A stretch of 64,000 bases of DNA from Eutrophocola sp964503965 (GTDB taxonomy: Bacteria > Pseudomonadota > Gammaproteobacteria > Pseudomonadales > Pseudohongiellaceae), in the NCBI GenBank assembly GCA_964503965.1, contig CAZDCK010000004.1, forward strand, positions 1 through 64,000. Direction: 5' to 3'. The notes under the pieces were generated by a model that was not told the DNA's origin, searched no databases, and saw nothing but the letters and a program-made list of their open reading frames with translations. This document shows, piece after piece, positions 34,727 to 43,861 of this stretch (positions are counted from its first letter, which is position 1; each line of letters begins with the position of its first letter). The position numbers were made by a program, and so were the translations under genes.

Positions 34727-37165
34727 ATGGAAGTTTTTAGAAAAACAAAAATAGCCGTGGGTATTTTGGGTGGGTTGTCGATGTTGGTCAACGTTAATCC
34801 GGTTTTCTCGCAACCAGCAGCATTGGAAGAAATCATTATTACTGCCCAGAGGAGGGAGACCAACTTGCAGGAAACTCCGATGAGTGTTCAGGCTTTCTCT
34901 GCAGGTGAATTACAGGAAGCCAATATCCAGACTGGTAGCGAACTGGGAATTATGGTGCCAAATGTTGTCCTCAACCCGGGCACGGGACAGGGGCAGTCGC
35001 AGTTTTTTATCCGTGGACTTCCTGGCGTTGGTGTTTATGTAGATGGAGTCTGGCAGGGAGGGTTTGGATTTCAGCAAACAAATTTTACCGAGATGGAGCG
35101 TGTAGAGGTGCTCAGGGGGCCCCAGGGAACTTTGTTTGGCCGAAATACGAATGGTGGAGCGATCAATATCACTACACGTAAACCTGCTGATGAATTTGGT
35201 TCCAGGGTCAGTCTGGGGGTAGGTGAGTTCAACAGGCGTGATATTACGGCAGCTATTGATTTGCCCGTATCAGATACGCTGAAAACCAAACTCATGGTAT
35301 CCAGCTTTCAAAATGATGGTTTCCTCGAAGGTTTGTCAACGAGTCATGATTTTGGTGGTCAGGATGATCTGATTCTCAGGGGAGATATTCTGTGGGAGCC
35401 AACGGATGACTTTTCGTTGCGTTTCACCGTTAATGATGAAGATAAATCCAGTTCCGATGCCAGGATAGTCAGGTTTACCAATACTGATCATCCCCGCTTC
35501 AAGGCCCAGAATATTATCGCAGGAAATCCTGATTATCTGGCAGCCGTCAGGGCGATTGATCCGGATTTTCCGGATTCTCCGGTCACCACAGTGGCCGATC
35601 GATTTGGGCCGCTTACCCATCAGCCGGGTTTTCCCGGTGGTGAGGTAGGTGAGTGGCAAACCAAATCAGATGGCGATGAAGATGGTATCCGTTCCGATAT
35701 CAGATACTACACACTGACAATGGACTGGAGTCCAAGTGAGCTGTTTTCCGTTACAGCTATCCTGTCTGACTGGGAAATGGAAAGAAGGCAGGTGATTGAT
35801 TTTGATGGTTCCGATTTTGTTATCACCACGGATGACATCAGAAATTCAGATGAAAACACCACCATGGAATTCCGTTTCTCGGGATCGTTATTTGATGACA
35901 GGGCCAACTGGCTGCTTGGCTATTATTCCCTGGATCAGGAAAGTACCCAGCGCTTTTATCGCTGGGGGCTTTGGGATTTTGCGGAGCCCAATATAGGCCC
36001 CACTGATCCACCCCTTAATGGGGCTGCCCTTGGATATGTCCGCAGTTATGGTGCAACAATCGGAGATCCAGCACTGTCAGCCTATTTCCCGATTGTACTG
36101 ATCACGGATGACGCTTTAACCGGTGCTGTGGATGAAGACTCGGCCTGGTATGGTGAATTTGCGTATCAACTGACAGAAAAAATTGAGGCTACCGTGGGCT
36201 TCAGGATCACGAGTGATGATGGACGAGTGATACAGTATGTGCCAACCGGTGCATTCAGAACGGCTGATCCCCGAGTGGCCCCCAGTGGTCCTGTTTTTGC
36301 GGGCACGGTCTCCGGTGTTGTGGAAGATCCTGATCTTGGTGATATTACAACCAACAAATTTGCCATTACCTATCAGCATACCGATGACATGATGTTATAT
36401 GCCAACTGGGGGGAAGGATTCACCTCGGGTGGACAGCAGAACGTCAATAATGTCGGCATCGTGACCCTGGATCCAGAGATAGTGACAACATGGGAAGTTG
36501 GTGTCCGGTCTGACTGGCTGGATGGTCGATTACGGATCAATGGCACCTATTTCGACTCCGACTGGGAAGGTATGAGAGTGCAGCAGTTGCCGCCAGATCC
36601 TGACAATCCAGGTTCTTCCTTGCCTTTCCCCTATCCCACCAGTGACGGCAAGGGAGAAGCCACCGGTTTCGAGTTTGATATTACCTACGTTCCAATTGAT
36701 GAGTTGGTCCTGACATTGAATATTGGCCTGATCGATACGGCTTATATTGAAAGGGGGGTTTTTGATGGGATTAATGGAATTTCCCCGAATTCCCCATTTG
36801 CCTACGCTGCCGATGAGAGCTTCTCATTCGGTGCCGTATATGATTACCGCCTCAGGAATGGGGGTGAGTTATCATTCTCTGGAAAGTACGGTTGGATGGG
36901 AGACTATGTGAGGGATTCTGCTTATCAGAGACAACCCATTGATTCGAACGGTAATATTATAAAGGAGCCTTCCTACGGTATTCTCAATGGACGGGTTACC
37001 TATACACCTCAAGCAGGAAACTGGTCTGCAAGTTTGTGGGGCAACAACCTCACAGATGAGCAATATGTTAACGGAGGTTTTGATACCAGGAACGTATGGG
37101 GTTATGATTTTTCCGTGATTGGCCGATCCAGAGAAGTCGGATTGACCGTTAATATGGAGTTCTAG
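34727..37165 (+). CDS. TonB-dependent outer-membrane receptor
   Basis: 812 residues from the ATG at 34727, which has GGGGGAA upstream. Signal peptide ending VFSQ, a TonB-box-like EEIIITAQRRETNLQETP, plug domain with GVGVYVDGVWQGG and the signature MERVEVLRGPQGTLFGRNTNGGAINITTRKP, then a long beta-barrel ending in a terminal aromatic (VGLTVNMEF). This is the large dehydrogenase/aromatic-associated receptor type common in marine Proteobacteria. It should import a substrate across the outer membrane with TonB-ExbBD energy. Its neighbours suggest an aromatic or related organic ligand, but this is inference. Confidence 0.93.
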   Translation: MEVFRKTKIAVGILGGLSMLVNVNPVFSQPAALEEIIITAQRRETNLQETPMSVQAFSAGELQEANIQTGSELGIMVPNVVLNPGTGQGQSQFFIRGLPGVGVYVDGVWQGGFGFQQTNFTEMERVEVLRGPQGTLFGRNTNGGAINITTRKPADEFGSRVSLGVGEFNRRDITAAIDLPVSDTLKTKLMVSSFQNDGFLEGLSTSHDFGGQDDLILRGDILWEPTDDFSLRFTVNDEDKSSSDARIVRFTNTDHPRFKAQNIIAGNPDYLAAVRAIDPDFPDSPVTTVADRFGPLTHQPGFPGGEVGEWQTKSDGDEDGIRSDIRYYTLTMDWSPSELFSVTAILSDWEMERRQVIDFDGSDFVITTDDIRNSDENTTMEFRFSGSLFDDRANWLLGYYSLDQESTQRFYRWGLWDFAEPNIGPTDPPLNGAALGYVRSYGATIGDPALSAYFPIVLITDDALTGAVDEDSAWYGEFAYQLTEKIEATVGFRITSDDGRVIQYVPTGAFRTADPRVAPSGPVFAGTVSGVVEDPDLGDITTNKFAITYQHTDDMMLYANWGEGFTSGGQQNVNNVGIVTLDPEIVTTWEVGVRSDWLDGRLRINGTYFDSDWEGMRVQQLPPDPDNPGSSLPFPYPTSDGKGEATGFEFDITYVPIDELVLTLNIGLIDTAYIERGVFDGINGISPNSPFAYAADESFSFGAVYDYRLRNGGELSFSGKYGWMGDYVRDSAYQRQPIDSNGNIIKEPSYGILNGRVTYTPQAGNWSASLWGNNLTDEQYVNGGFDTRNVWGYDFSVIGRSREVGLTVNMEF

Positions 37166-37178
37166 AGACCGTCACGAA

Positions 37179-37204
37179 GGGAGCAGTATGAACTGCTCCC
37201 TTTT
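37179..37204 (+). terminator. Rho-independent terminator
   Basis: Perfect 9 bp stem GGGAGCAGT/ACTGCTCCC with a four-base loop, followed by TTTT. It is 13 bases after the TonB receptor stop. The following DUF6152 and flavoenzyme genes probably need read-through or their own promoter. Confidence 0.85.
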
Positions 37205-37259
37205 AACCACGGCAATTATTCTTACAGGCACAATCTGTTGCCAGCAACGGAGTTTTACT

Positions 37260-37643
37260 ATGCGTTTTTTACTGTCAATGGTTATCGGTTTGGTTTCGGT
37301 TGTCATGCCACTATCCGCGCTATCACACCATTCTTTTTCAGCAGAGTTTGATGTCGGTCGTCCAGTGGATATTGTTGGTTCTGTTATAGAAGTTGAATGG
37401 ACCAACCCTCATGCATGGATACATCTCAATGTTGAAAATCAAAGTGGTGGTACAGAAAAATGGGCCGTGGAAATGCTGGGTGTGAACACGCTGGTAAGAA
37501 GCGGAATGACGCCCCAGACCCTGAAAGCAGGTGATCGTCTCAGAATAACTGGATTTGGTTCCCGTGACGGTACCAATACGGCGAATGCGTCGTCGGTGAG
37601 TCGTGAAAATGGAGAAGCCCTCTGGTCCAGCGCCAGGGAGTAA
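37260..37643 (+). CDS. Exported DUF6152 protein
   Basis: 127 residues with a signal peptide that can be cleaved after SALS22, leaving His-His-Ser at the mature N-terminus. DUF6152 pattern: PVDIVGSVIEVEWTNPHAW, WAVEMLGVNTLVRSGM, LRITGFGSRDGTNTANA. The ATG at 37260 follows CGGAG; the longer frame from 37188 starts inside the terminator hairpin and is rejected. It sits between the TonB receptor and a flavin-dependent phenol oxidase-type gene, 27 bases from the latter, so it probably shares a transcript with it. Confidence 0.78.
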   Translation: MRFLLSMVIGLVSVVMPLSALSHHSFSAEFDVGRPVDIVGSVIEVEWTNPHAWIHLNVENQSGGTEKWAVEMLGVNTLVRSGMTPQTLKAGDRLRITGFGSRDGTNTANASSVSRENGEALWSSARE

Positions 37644-37670
37644 AAACCTACATTATTACAGGATAGAGCT

Positions 37671-39323
37671 ATGGCCGTTTTACCTCCCGATATATCCGAA
37701 GCCACTTTTTCCACGGCTCTTGGTGAATTTGCCGGTGTCGTAGGACAGGACTGGGTTTTCACAAGTGATGCTGATCTGCAGGCTTACCGGGATTACTGGT
37801 CCCCTGTTCCTGAAGAGGCCGAGGAACTGCTGGCTTCTGCCGCCTTGGCGCCGGCCAGCGTTGAGGAAGTCCAGGCTGTGGTACGTATTGCCAACGCGCA
37901 TCGAATCCCCCTGTTCCCGATTTCCACGGGCAAGAACTTTGGCTATGGTGGTCCGGCACCCAGCATGCGCGGTAGTGTAGTGATTGATCTCAAGCGCATG
38001 AACCGTGTCCTTGAGCTTGATGGCGATCGCAATTTTGCCCTGGTAGAGCCTGGGGTCTCCTATTTTGACCTGTACGAGGAGATCCAGAATCGCGGTTTGA
38101 AGCTCTGGATCGACTGCGCCAATCCTGGCTGGGGTAGTCCACTGGGCAATACCATGGATCGTGGTATGGGCTTTACGCTGGGTTTCTACAGGGACCATGC
38201 GGGTGCCATGTATGGTGTTGAAGTGGTGCTGGCCAATGGCGAGATCATGCGAACCGGCATGGGCGCTGTACCGGGCAGCCAGACCTGGCAGGATTACAAA
38301 TACGGGTTTGGTCCGGACCCCTCGCAGCTTTTCCCACAGGGAAACTTCGGTATTGTCACCAAGATGGGCGTCCGATTGATGCCACAGCCAGAACACTACA
38401 GAACTGCCATGGTGACAGTTCCCAGGCGGGGTGACCTGGAGCCACTGGTGAAATGCGTCAATTATCTGACAGATATGTTCATGGTTGGTGAGCCGCGCTA
38501 CGGCAGTCCGCTGACTCCATTGATGGGCAATACGGAATTTCGGGAAGCAGCTATTCGACGCGGCGGGGCCCTGGAAGAGGAAATGGACCGGCATGCAGCG
38601 GCAGCAGGGCTGCATTCGTGGCAGGTGGAATTGCAGTTCTATGGGTCAGAAGGCACCACGCTGGCTCATTGGGACTATGCAAAGGAGTTGATAAGTCGTG
38701 ATATTCCCGGTGCCCGATTTGAAGATATTTTTTCTGTTCCTATTCCTCTTACTGAAGAACAAATCGAGCATGGGATTATTCCGGATCAGCGTTACCTGTG
38801 GCGCTCCAATGTGGGTGTTCCAAGCCTGGCAACGTTTGTCAGCCTGGGGCGCAACGAAGCAATGCCGGATGAATGGCAGCAGTACCATACCGGGCTGTTC
38901 ATGGTGATTCCACGTACAGCGGAGGCAGTTTTTGAAGCCCAGCAGGTGTTTGGTGATACCTTGCGGGACATGGGAGCGCCTACGAATATTTCGGCGCTGT
39001 CTGCTCCCAACAACTGGCATCAGTTTGCCTTCTATTTTTCGGCGGGATTCTCAAGTGGCGGTGGGCGTGATCCAAGGGCTACACCGGAAATCAAGGCAAG
39101 GAATGCGGAGATTCTGAATGCCCTCATTCACAAGGGCGCCGAAAAAGGCTGGGCAGAATACCGTGCAGCCCCTTACTTTAATGATGTCGTTGCCAGTGCC
39201 TACTCCTTTAACAACTTTGCGTTAAGGCGATTCAACGAAACACTCAAGGATGCTGTTGATCCCAACGGCATCCTGGCACCGGGGCGGGGCGGAATCTGGC
39301 CGAAGCATATGCGCAATGGCTAA
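37671..39323 (+). CDS. VAO/4-cresol-dehydrogenase-type FAD-dependent oxidoreductase
   Basis: 550 residues, near the 520-560 of vanillyl-alcohol oxidase, eugenol hydroxylase and the flavoprotein of 4-cresol dehydrogenase. The FAD-binding half has RIPLFPISTGKNFGYGG, VIDLKRMNRVLELD, GVSYFDLYEEIQ and GSQTWQDYKYGFGPDPSQLF, followed by the cap region and the end DPNGILAPGRGGIWP. These enzymes oxidise para-substituted phenols to alcohols or aldehydes. No signal peptide is visible. A small cytochrome c gene lies downstream in convergent orientation and is the likely electron partner. The covalent FAD residue was not identified with confidence. Confidence 0.9.
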   Translation: MAVLPPDISEATFSTALGEFAGVVGQDWVFTSDADLQAYRDYWSPVPEEAEELLASAALAPASVEEVQAVVRIANAHRIPLFPISTGKNFGYGGPAPSMRGSVVIDLKRMNRVLELDGDRNFALVEPGVSYFDLYEEIQNRGLKLWIDCANPGWGSPLGNTMDRGMGFTLGFYRDHAGAMYGVEVVLANGEIMRTGMGAVPGSQTWQDYKYGFGPDPSQLFPQGNFGIVTKMGVRLMPQPEHYRTAMVTVPRRGDLEPLVKCVNYLTDMFMVGEPRYGSPLTPLMGNTEFREAAIRRGGALEEEMDRHAAAAGLHSWQVELQFYGSEGTTLAHWDYAKELISRDIPGARFEDIFSVPIPLTEEQIEHGIIPDQRYLWRSNVGVPSLATFVSLGRNEAMPDEWQQYHTGLFMVIPRTAEAVFEAQQVFGDTLRDMGAPTNISALSAPNNWHQFAFYFSAGFSSGGGRDPRATPEIKARNAEILNALIHKGAEKGWAEYRAAPYFNDVVASAYSFNNFALRRFNETLKDAVDPNGILAPGRGGIWPKHMRNG

Positions 39324-39341
39324 AACCGCTGCAGGGCAAGG

Positions 39342-39689
39342 CTAGTTTTTTTGAGTAAGATAGGCAGCCACATCCGCCAGTTGACTGTCCGTGATTTCAG
39401 TCTTGCGTAAAGGCGCCATTGAGAAAAGGCCATTGCGAACCACTGTTTCGATATAGGCAGGGCTCAGATCAGTACGCTTTTCCAGCGGGGCAGGAATGTT
39501 GCCATTACGATACTTGATGGTCAGTGCCTGGGTGCCCGGACGAGCCGCCTTGTCTGCATGACAGGGTGCACACAGGTCATTAAAAACCATTTTGCCGTTT
39601 TCCGGGTCAGTGGACTGCTGTGCTGCTGTCGATAGTGGCAGCAGCAGGGCTGTGACAAGTGTGGCTGTAGCAGTAAAAATTCTGGTCAT
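39342..39689 (-). CDS. Exported small cytochrome c (likely flavoenzyme partner)
   Basis: 115 residues from the ATG at 39689, signal peptide ending TAAQQ. One heme motif CAPCH followed by a candidate axial Met in LFSMAPLRKTEITD, and a final helix DVAAYLTQ. Size and motif spacing fit the cytochrome subunit of 4-cresol dehydrogenase and eugenol hydroxylase. The longer frame upstream lacks a signal-like start. It is convergent with the flavoenzyme gene with 18 bases between their stops, unlike the usual co-directional pairing. Confidence 0.85.
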   Translation of the reverse strand: MTRIFTATATLVTALLLPLSTAAQQSTDPENGKMVFNDLCAPCHADKAARPGTQALTIKYRNGNIPAPLEKRTDLSPAYIETVVRNGLFSMAPLRKTEITDSQLADVAAYLTQKN

Positions 39690-39830
39690 GACAGGGATTG
39701 TAGCACTGCTTGTTGATGATTGAATAATACTGCAAAGCAGTGGCGAATACTGTCGGAAAAAGATAAAACTTCCGGATGGAAAAATTTCAGTCCCATCAAT
39801 GACCTTCAATGACAAGAACAGGACACATTC

Positions 39831-40388
39831 ATGATGAACATCGGAATCAACAAGCGGCTAACAGGTGGTTTATGCCTGTTGTTTCTGTCAGGTCTGGTCA
39901 ATGCCCAGGTAACCATGGAAACCCTGCTGGATCGTATTCAGATCGAGGACCTGCTGGTGCGTTACTACTATGAATTGACTACCGGCGATGCACATGACAT
40001 GTCTGAGTACTTTACCGAGGATGCCCTGCTGGATGTGGATAGCACCATCGCCCATGGTCGCGAGGAAATCCAGTCCTTGTATGGTGGTGGTTCAGGCCGT
40101 GATCCCAATACCGATCCGCGCCCGCAGAATCATATGTTGCTCACCAATCCGGTCATTGATATAGATCCGGATGGCATGCGTGCCCAGGCCCATGTGGTCT
40201 GGACCGGTATAAAAAATGATGGCGTGGGGAAACCTCCCAGTCTGTATGAGCAGGGACGTGAGGACACCGAACTTGTCAAAATCAATGGCAAATGGATGAT
40301 CAGTAAACGTTTCATCAGTTCCGATTCCGGAACGCCGGATCGTTTCGATGATACCTATGTCCCTCGTGGAAACCCCCTGGCGGATTGA
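39831..40388 (+). CDS. Exported SnoaL-like protein
   Basis: 185 residues with a signal peptide ending LVNAQ. One SnoaL_4-type domain: LLDRIQIEDLLVRYYYELTTGD, EYFTEDALLDVD, NHMLLTNPVIDID and EDTELVKINGKWMISKRF. It is close to the 56210-56773 protein. AGGA sits eight bases before the ATG (second ATG at 39834 also possible). It ends in a strong terminator. Divergent from the small cytochrome c gene, so it may share control with the phenol-oxidising genes. Confidence 0.8.
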   Translation: MMNIGINKRLTGGLCLLFLSGLVNAQVTMETLLDRIQIEDLLVRYYYELTTGDAHDMSEYFTEDALLDVDSTIAHGREEIQSLYGGGSGRDPNTDPRPQNHMLLTNPVIDIDPDGMRAQAHVVWTGIKNDGVGKPPSLYEQGREDTELVKINGKWMISKRFISSDSGTPDRFDDTYVPRGNPLAD

Positions 40389-40412
40389 ACCAGCGAGCAA
40401 ATCTTAAAAGGA

Positions 40413-40438
40413 GCGGAGAGATCTCTCCGCTTTTTTTT
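40413..40438 (+). terminator. Rho-independent terminator
   Basis: Fully self-complementary GCGGAGAGATCTCTCCGC, giving a stem with a minimal loop, followed by eight T. It is 24 bases after the stop of the SnoaL-like gene and separates the accessory region from zapE. Confidence 0.92.
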
Positions 40439-40549
40439 GTCTGTCTATCCGGTAGGAGAGGGTGACTGTTGCCATGGGCAAGAGGTGAAGCAGGGTTGCT
40501 TGTTCGGTACAATGCGCGCCGCACTAATTTTCACGGTTCTGCCTGTAAG

Positions 40550-41674
40550 ATGCCTGTTATCAGACCTTCAGCACTCTATCACCGGAAACTGGCCCAGGGA
40601 CTAACCCCGGACCCGGTTCAGGCGGCTGTGGTCGGCAAATTCGATCAACTGCACAAAAAACTGTCCAGACCTCGTCGACTTCTTGGTAGCTGGAAAGCAC
40701 CGGGAGGAATATACCTGCATGGTCATGTGGGTATCGGCAAGACCTTTCTGATGGATCTGTTTTTTGACTCATTGTCTACCGAAAGAAAACGCCGACAGCA
40801 TTTCCATGAATTCATGCAGGATATTCATCACCTGTTAAAAGAGAGAACTGGTCAGAAAGATCCGCTGGCTCGGATTGGAGAAAGTATCGCTGCAGATATT
40901 GATGTATTGTGCCTTGACGAATTGTTTGTCACAGATATTGCGGACGGGATGATCATCTACCGTCTCTTTGACAGTCTTTTTAATGCCGGTGTAGTGCTTT
41001 TAATAACGTCCAATTTTCCAGTAAACAAGCTATACAAGGACGATCTGCAACCCGGGATTTTTCAACCTGCCATTGAACTGATAAGAGCAAACACCGAACA
41101 GGTTTTTCTCGACAGTGCCATGGATTACCGCCTGGTCAAGGGAAATCATCGACAAACCTATTTCATGGCAGGAGAAACCTGCTTCAGCACGTTGTTTGAG
41201 GAGCTGGCTGAAGCAAGGGAATGGCAAAGTGATCCGCTGCATGTTCATGGTCGCCCCCTGTTGACCGTCAGGCACAGTAATGAAATTGCCTGGTTTACCT
41301 TTGCAGAGCTGTGTGAAGGTCCCCGTTCCCAACGTGACTATTTACATCTGAGCAAGGAGTATCGGGTATTGCTGCTGAGCGATATACCCCGTCTTACAGG
41401 GCAGGTGGATGAAAGTGTGGTTATGGGAATAGAGGATGGCGAGGGGATATCGGCATCCGGCAGATCACGGAAAACGTTCAGCCTTGAAGACAATGCCATC
41501 CGCCGTTTTATCAGCCTGGTGGATGTACTCTACGATAACGGCAATCACCTGTATCTATCAGCTGATGTGCCCATGGATGAGCTTTACCAGGGTAAGGCCC
41601 TGCAGTTTGAATTCCAGCGGACGCAAAGCCGCCTTACCGAAATGCAAAGTGCCGACTATCTTGGTCGGGAATAG
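40550..41674 (+). CDS. zapE: Cell division protein ZapE (AFG1-like ATPase)
   Basis: 374 residues, the usual ZapE length. Walker A GHVGIGKT at 58-65, Walker B VLCLDELFVTDIADGMI, sensor-like LITSNFPVNKLYKDDLQPGIFQPAI, then a C-terminal part with AELCEGPRSQRDYLHLSKEYRVLLLSDIP, all typical of the AFG1/ZapE family. ZapE is an ATPase that acts on the FtsZ ring and supports division under stress. It is cytoplasmic. Start 40550 chosen because the 27 extra residues of the longer frame are not family-like. Confidence 0.95.
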   Translation: MPVIRPSALYHRKLAQGLTPDPVQAAVVGKFDQLHKKLSRPRRLLGSWKAPGGIYLHGHVGIGKTFLMDLFFDSLSTERKRRQHFHEFMQDIHHLLKERTGQKDPLARIGESIAADIDVLCLDELFVTDIADGMIIYRLFDSLFNAGVVLLITSNFPVNKLYKDDLQPGIFQPAIELIRANTEQVFLDSAMDYRLVKGNHRQTYFMAGETCFSTLFEELAEAREWQSDPLHVHGRPLLTVRHSNEIAWFTFAELCEGPRSQRDYLHLSKEYRVLLLSDIPRLTGQVDESVVMGIEDGEGISASGRSRKTFSLEDNAIRRFISLVDVLYDNGNHLYLSADVPMDELYQGKALQFEFQRTQSRLTEMQSADYLGRE

Positions 41675-41715
41675 AGCCTTCCCGGACGGGATTTGCCACC
41701 CTTTGCCGGTTTGGC

Positions 41716-42447
41716 CTACTGCTGTGTCAGTGTGAGCAGTATGTCTGCAAACCAGGCGCAGTTAAGCCCAAGGGCTTCATCAACTTCCACTTCCCTGGTT
41801 CCTACATCCAGTCGGGCAGAATGAATGCCCAGAAGCATCCAGGGGAAATCTTCCCGGTCTGCCCGGCCTGAACTGGCGCGCATGACAACCGGTGCACCAC
41901 TCATGCCACGATGGGTGCGCGCATCAGTGAGGAAGTAGCCATTGCCCTGGAATCGTAAACCGAAGGACGAGGCGTTGATGGCCTGCCGTGCCACGGGCAA
42001 GTGATGAAGGGTGTCGTGAAACCCCAGTGGAAAACCGACAATCAGCAGAGCAGAGCCTACTTCCACACGGTCCACTGCATCATGCAAATGGGTTGTGGTG
42101 AAAGCGGAAAAGGTGGCCGTTTCCGGCAGTTGAGCCTGGTCAATTTCTACCAGGGCAACATCAATCTCCCCGGCGGAATCAGTGCCCTGGCGCCAGACAC
42201 TTTTTTCTCCGTCATACAGGAGTATGGAAAAAATGGAAGACGTGGCCAGATTGTCAGGATTTGTATGAATTTCAATTTCAATCCTGTCAGGAAAGTGGTT
42301 GCTGTCCTCATCGATCAATACATGCCGGCTTGTGACCAGAAAAAGCCGGTCATTTCGTTGAAAAAAGAATCCGCTGGCGTTGGTTAGCGAGGTTTGCTGG
42401 TTGAACGTTCGCACGGGTGTACAGGTCAGGAAAAGAGACTCAATCAC
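41716..42447 (-). CDS. Trypsin-like serine protease without signal peptide
   Basis: 243 residues. The chymotrypsin-fold triad is visible: His42 in TSRHVLID, Asp96 in EIDVALVEID and Ser183 in RGMSGAPVV. Such proteins are usually exported, but there is no signal peptide here, so this looks like one of the cytoplasmic trypsin-2-type proteins, similar to those that sit beside other genes as proteolytic effectors. It follows the BaiN-type flavoprotein on the same strand by 66 bases. No effector gene next to it was seen. Function unknown. Confidence 0.82.
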   Translation of the reverse strand: MIESLFLTCTPVRTFNQQTSLTNASGFFFQRNDRLFLVTSRHVLIDEDSNHFPDRIEIEIHTNPDNLATSSIFSILLYDGEKSVWRQGTDSAGEIDVALVEIDQAQLPETATFSAFTTTHLHDAVDRVEVGSALLIVGFPLGFHDTLHHLPVARQAINASSFGLRFQGNGYFLTDARTHRGMSGAPVVMRASSGRADREDFPWMLLGIHSARLDVGTREVEVDEALGLNCAWFADILLTLTQQ

Positions 42448-42513
42448 GACTGAGTAACCTCTGGCAGTTGATCAGGAATGGATAAATCGGACTTGGGATT
42501 CGACTGGCACAGA

Positions 42514-43740
42514 TTATACATAAAGACCTGCAGCATAGCCCGAAGACCAGGCCCACTGGAAATTAAAGCCGCCAAGATGTCCGCTGACATCCAGTACTTC
42601 TCCAATAAAGAAGAGTCCCGGACTGGATTTGGCTTCCATGGTTTTTGAACTGACATCACTTGTATCCACTCCGCCAAGGGTGACTTCCGCTGTGCGGTAG
42701 CCTTCGGTTCCGGATGGCTTGAGTATCCATTCGTTCAGGCACTGGCCAATGTGCTGTAGGACCTCGTCACTGAGTTCTGCCAGTGGCGTTTCTGCCTGCT
42801 CTGGCCACCACATTGACTGCAGTGCTTCCACCAATGCCCTGGGTAAAACCGGCTGCAGAATGGTTTTCAGGCGACTTTTACCATGGTTGCGCTTGGCGGT
42901 ACATAACCAGGTCGGGGCATCCTCATCCGGAAGCAGGTTGATTTTCAGGGTGTCACCCGGTCGCCAGTAACTGGATATCTGCAAAATGGCCGGCCCACTG
43001 ATTCCTCGATGGGTAAACAACATGCTTTCGCGAAATGTTTCTCCATGGCAGCTGGCCGTAACCTCGACCGACACCCCGGAGAGTGCTTCACAGGTGATTT
43101 TAAAATCATCAGTAAACATAAACGGAACGAGTCCCGCACGTCGTTCACAGACGTTGAGACCGAACTGTTCAGCGATTTCGTACCCCATCCCACTACCGCC
43201 CAGTGTTGGCACAGACAGCCCTCCCGTGGCAATCACCAGAGAATGACAGGTAATGACATGGTGATGTTCATCAAGGGAAAACCTGGCCCGATAGCCGATG
43301 GTTTCCTTCTGTTGATTCACTACCGTTTTAATAGACTCTGTTTCACAGGATTCCAGTATGGTAACGCCAGCCTCAATACACTCCTCCTTCAACATGGCCA
43401 GAATCTGTTTTGAGGATTCCCGGCAGAAGAGTTGCTGGTGCTTACGCTCTTCGTAGGCAATGCCGTGTTTTTCTACCATCTTGATGAAGTCCCACTGCGT
43501 GAAACGGGACAGGGCTGATTTGCAGAAGTGGGGGTTGTCCGAGAGAAAGTTGTCTGCTTCGATGCTGTAATTGGTGAAGTTGCAGCGCCCGCCACCGGAC
43601 ATGAGGATTTTCTTGCCGATCCGGTTGGATTTTTCAAGGATGAGTACCTTTCGTCCACGCCGAGCCGCCGTCATGGCGCACATCAGGCCGGCTGCACCGC
43701 CGCCAAGTATGATGACATCAACAGATTCAGGATATGACAA
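42514..43740 (-). CDS. BaiN/HI0933-type NAD(P)/FAD-dependent oxidoreductase
   Basis: 408 residues, typical for the HI0933/YhiN/BaiN family. N-terminal dinucleotide site VIILGGGAAGLMCAMTAARRG followed by the family signature KILMSGGGRCNFTN; second GxG region at VIATGGLSVPTLGGSGMGY; C-terminal GGVDTSDVSS, FIGEVLDVSGHLGGFN and WAWSSGYAAG. A flavoprotein dehydrogenase or reductase role is expected, in the cytoplasm. This gene is widespread and not part of the exported families around it. Confidence 0.93.
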   Translation of the reverse strand: MSYPESVDVIILGGGAAGLMCAMTAARRGRKVLILEKSNRIGKKILMSGGGRCNFTNYSIEADNFLSDNPHFCKSALSRFTQWDFIKMVEKHGIAYEERKHQQLFCRESSKQILAMLKEECIEAGVTILESCETESIKTVVNQQKETIGYRARFSLDEHHHVITCHSLVIATGGLSVPTLGGSGMGYEIAEQFGLNVCERRAGLVPFMFTDDFKITCEALSGVSVEVTASCHGETFRESMLFTHRGISGPAILQISSYWRPGDTLKINLLPDEDAPTWLCTAKRNHGKSRLKTILQPVLPRALVEALQSMWWPEQAETPLAELSDEVLQHIGQCLNEWILKPSGTEGYRTAEVTLGGVDTSDVSSKTMEAKSSPGLFFIGEVLDVSGHLGGFNFQWAWSSGYAAGLYV

Positions 43741-43812
43741 GGATTATCTCGGTTAGGTAACAGACTAAAAGAAATCCACTTTACCGGTGTATTCCATGGA
43801 TGGCATGCGAGT

Positions 43813-43845
43813 AAAAAAAACGGGAAGACAGGCGCTTCCCGTTTT
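43813..43845 (-). terminator. Rho-independent terminator
   Basis: Stem CGGGAAG/CTTCCCG with a seven-base loop; on the minus strand it runs into eight T. It lies about 17 bases after the stop of the 43862-44656 gene, the last of a two-gene unit. Confidence 0.88.
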
Positions 43846-43861
43846 TATAAATCGCCAGTGC

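Noticed and set aside
37680..38615. 311-residue minus-strand reading frame
   Set aside because: Lies wholly inside the VAO-type flavoenzyme gene, which has unmistakable family motifs.
41716..42447. Trypsin-like protein as part of a defence or caspase-like system
   Set aside because: No effector, sensor or toxin gene lies beside it; the neighbours are ZapE and a BaiN-type flavoprotein.
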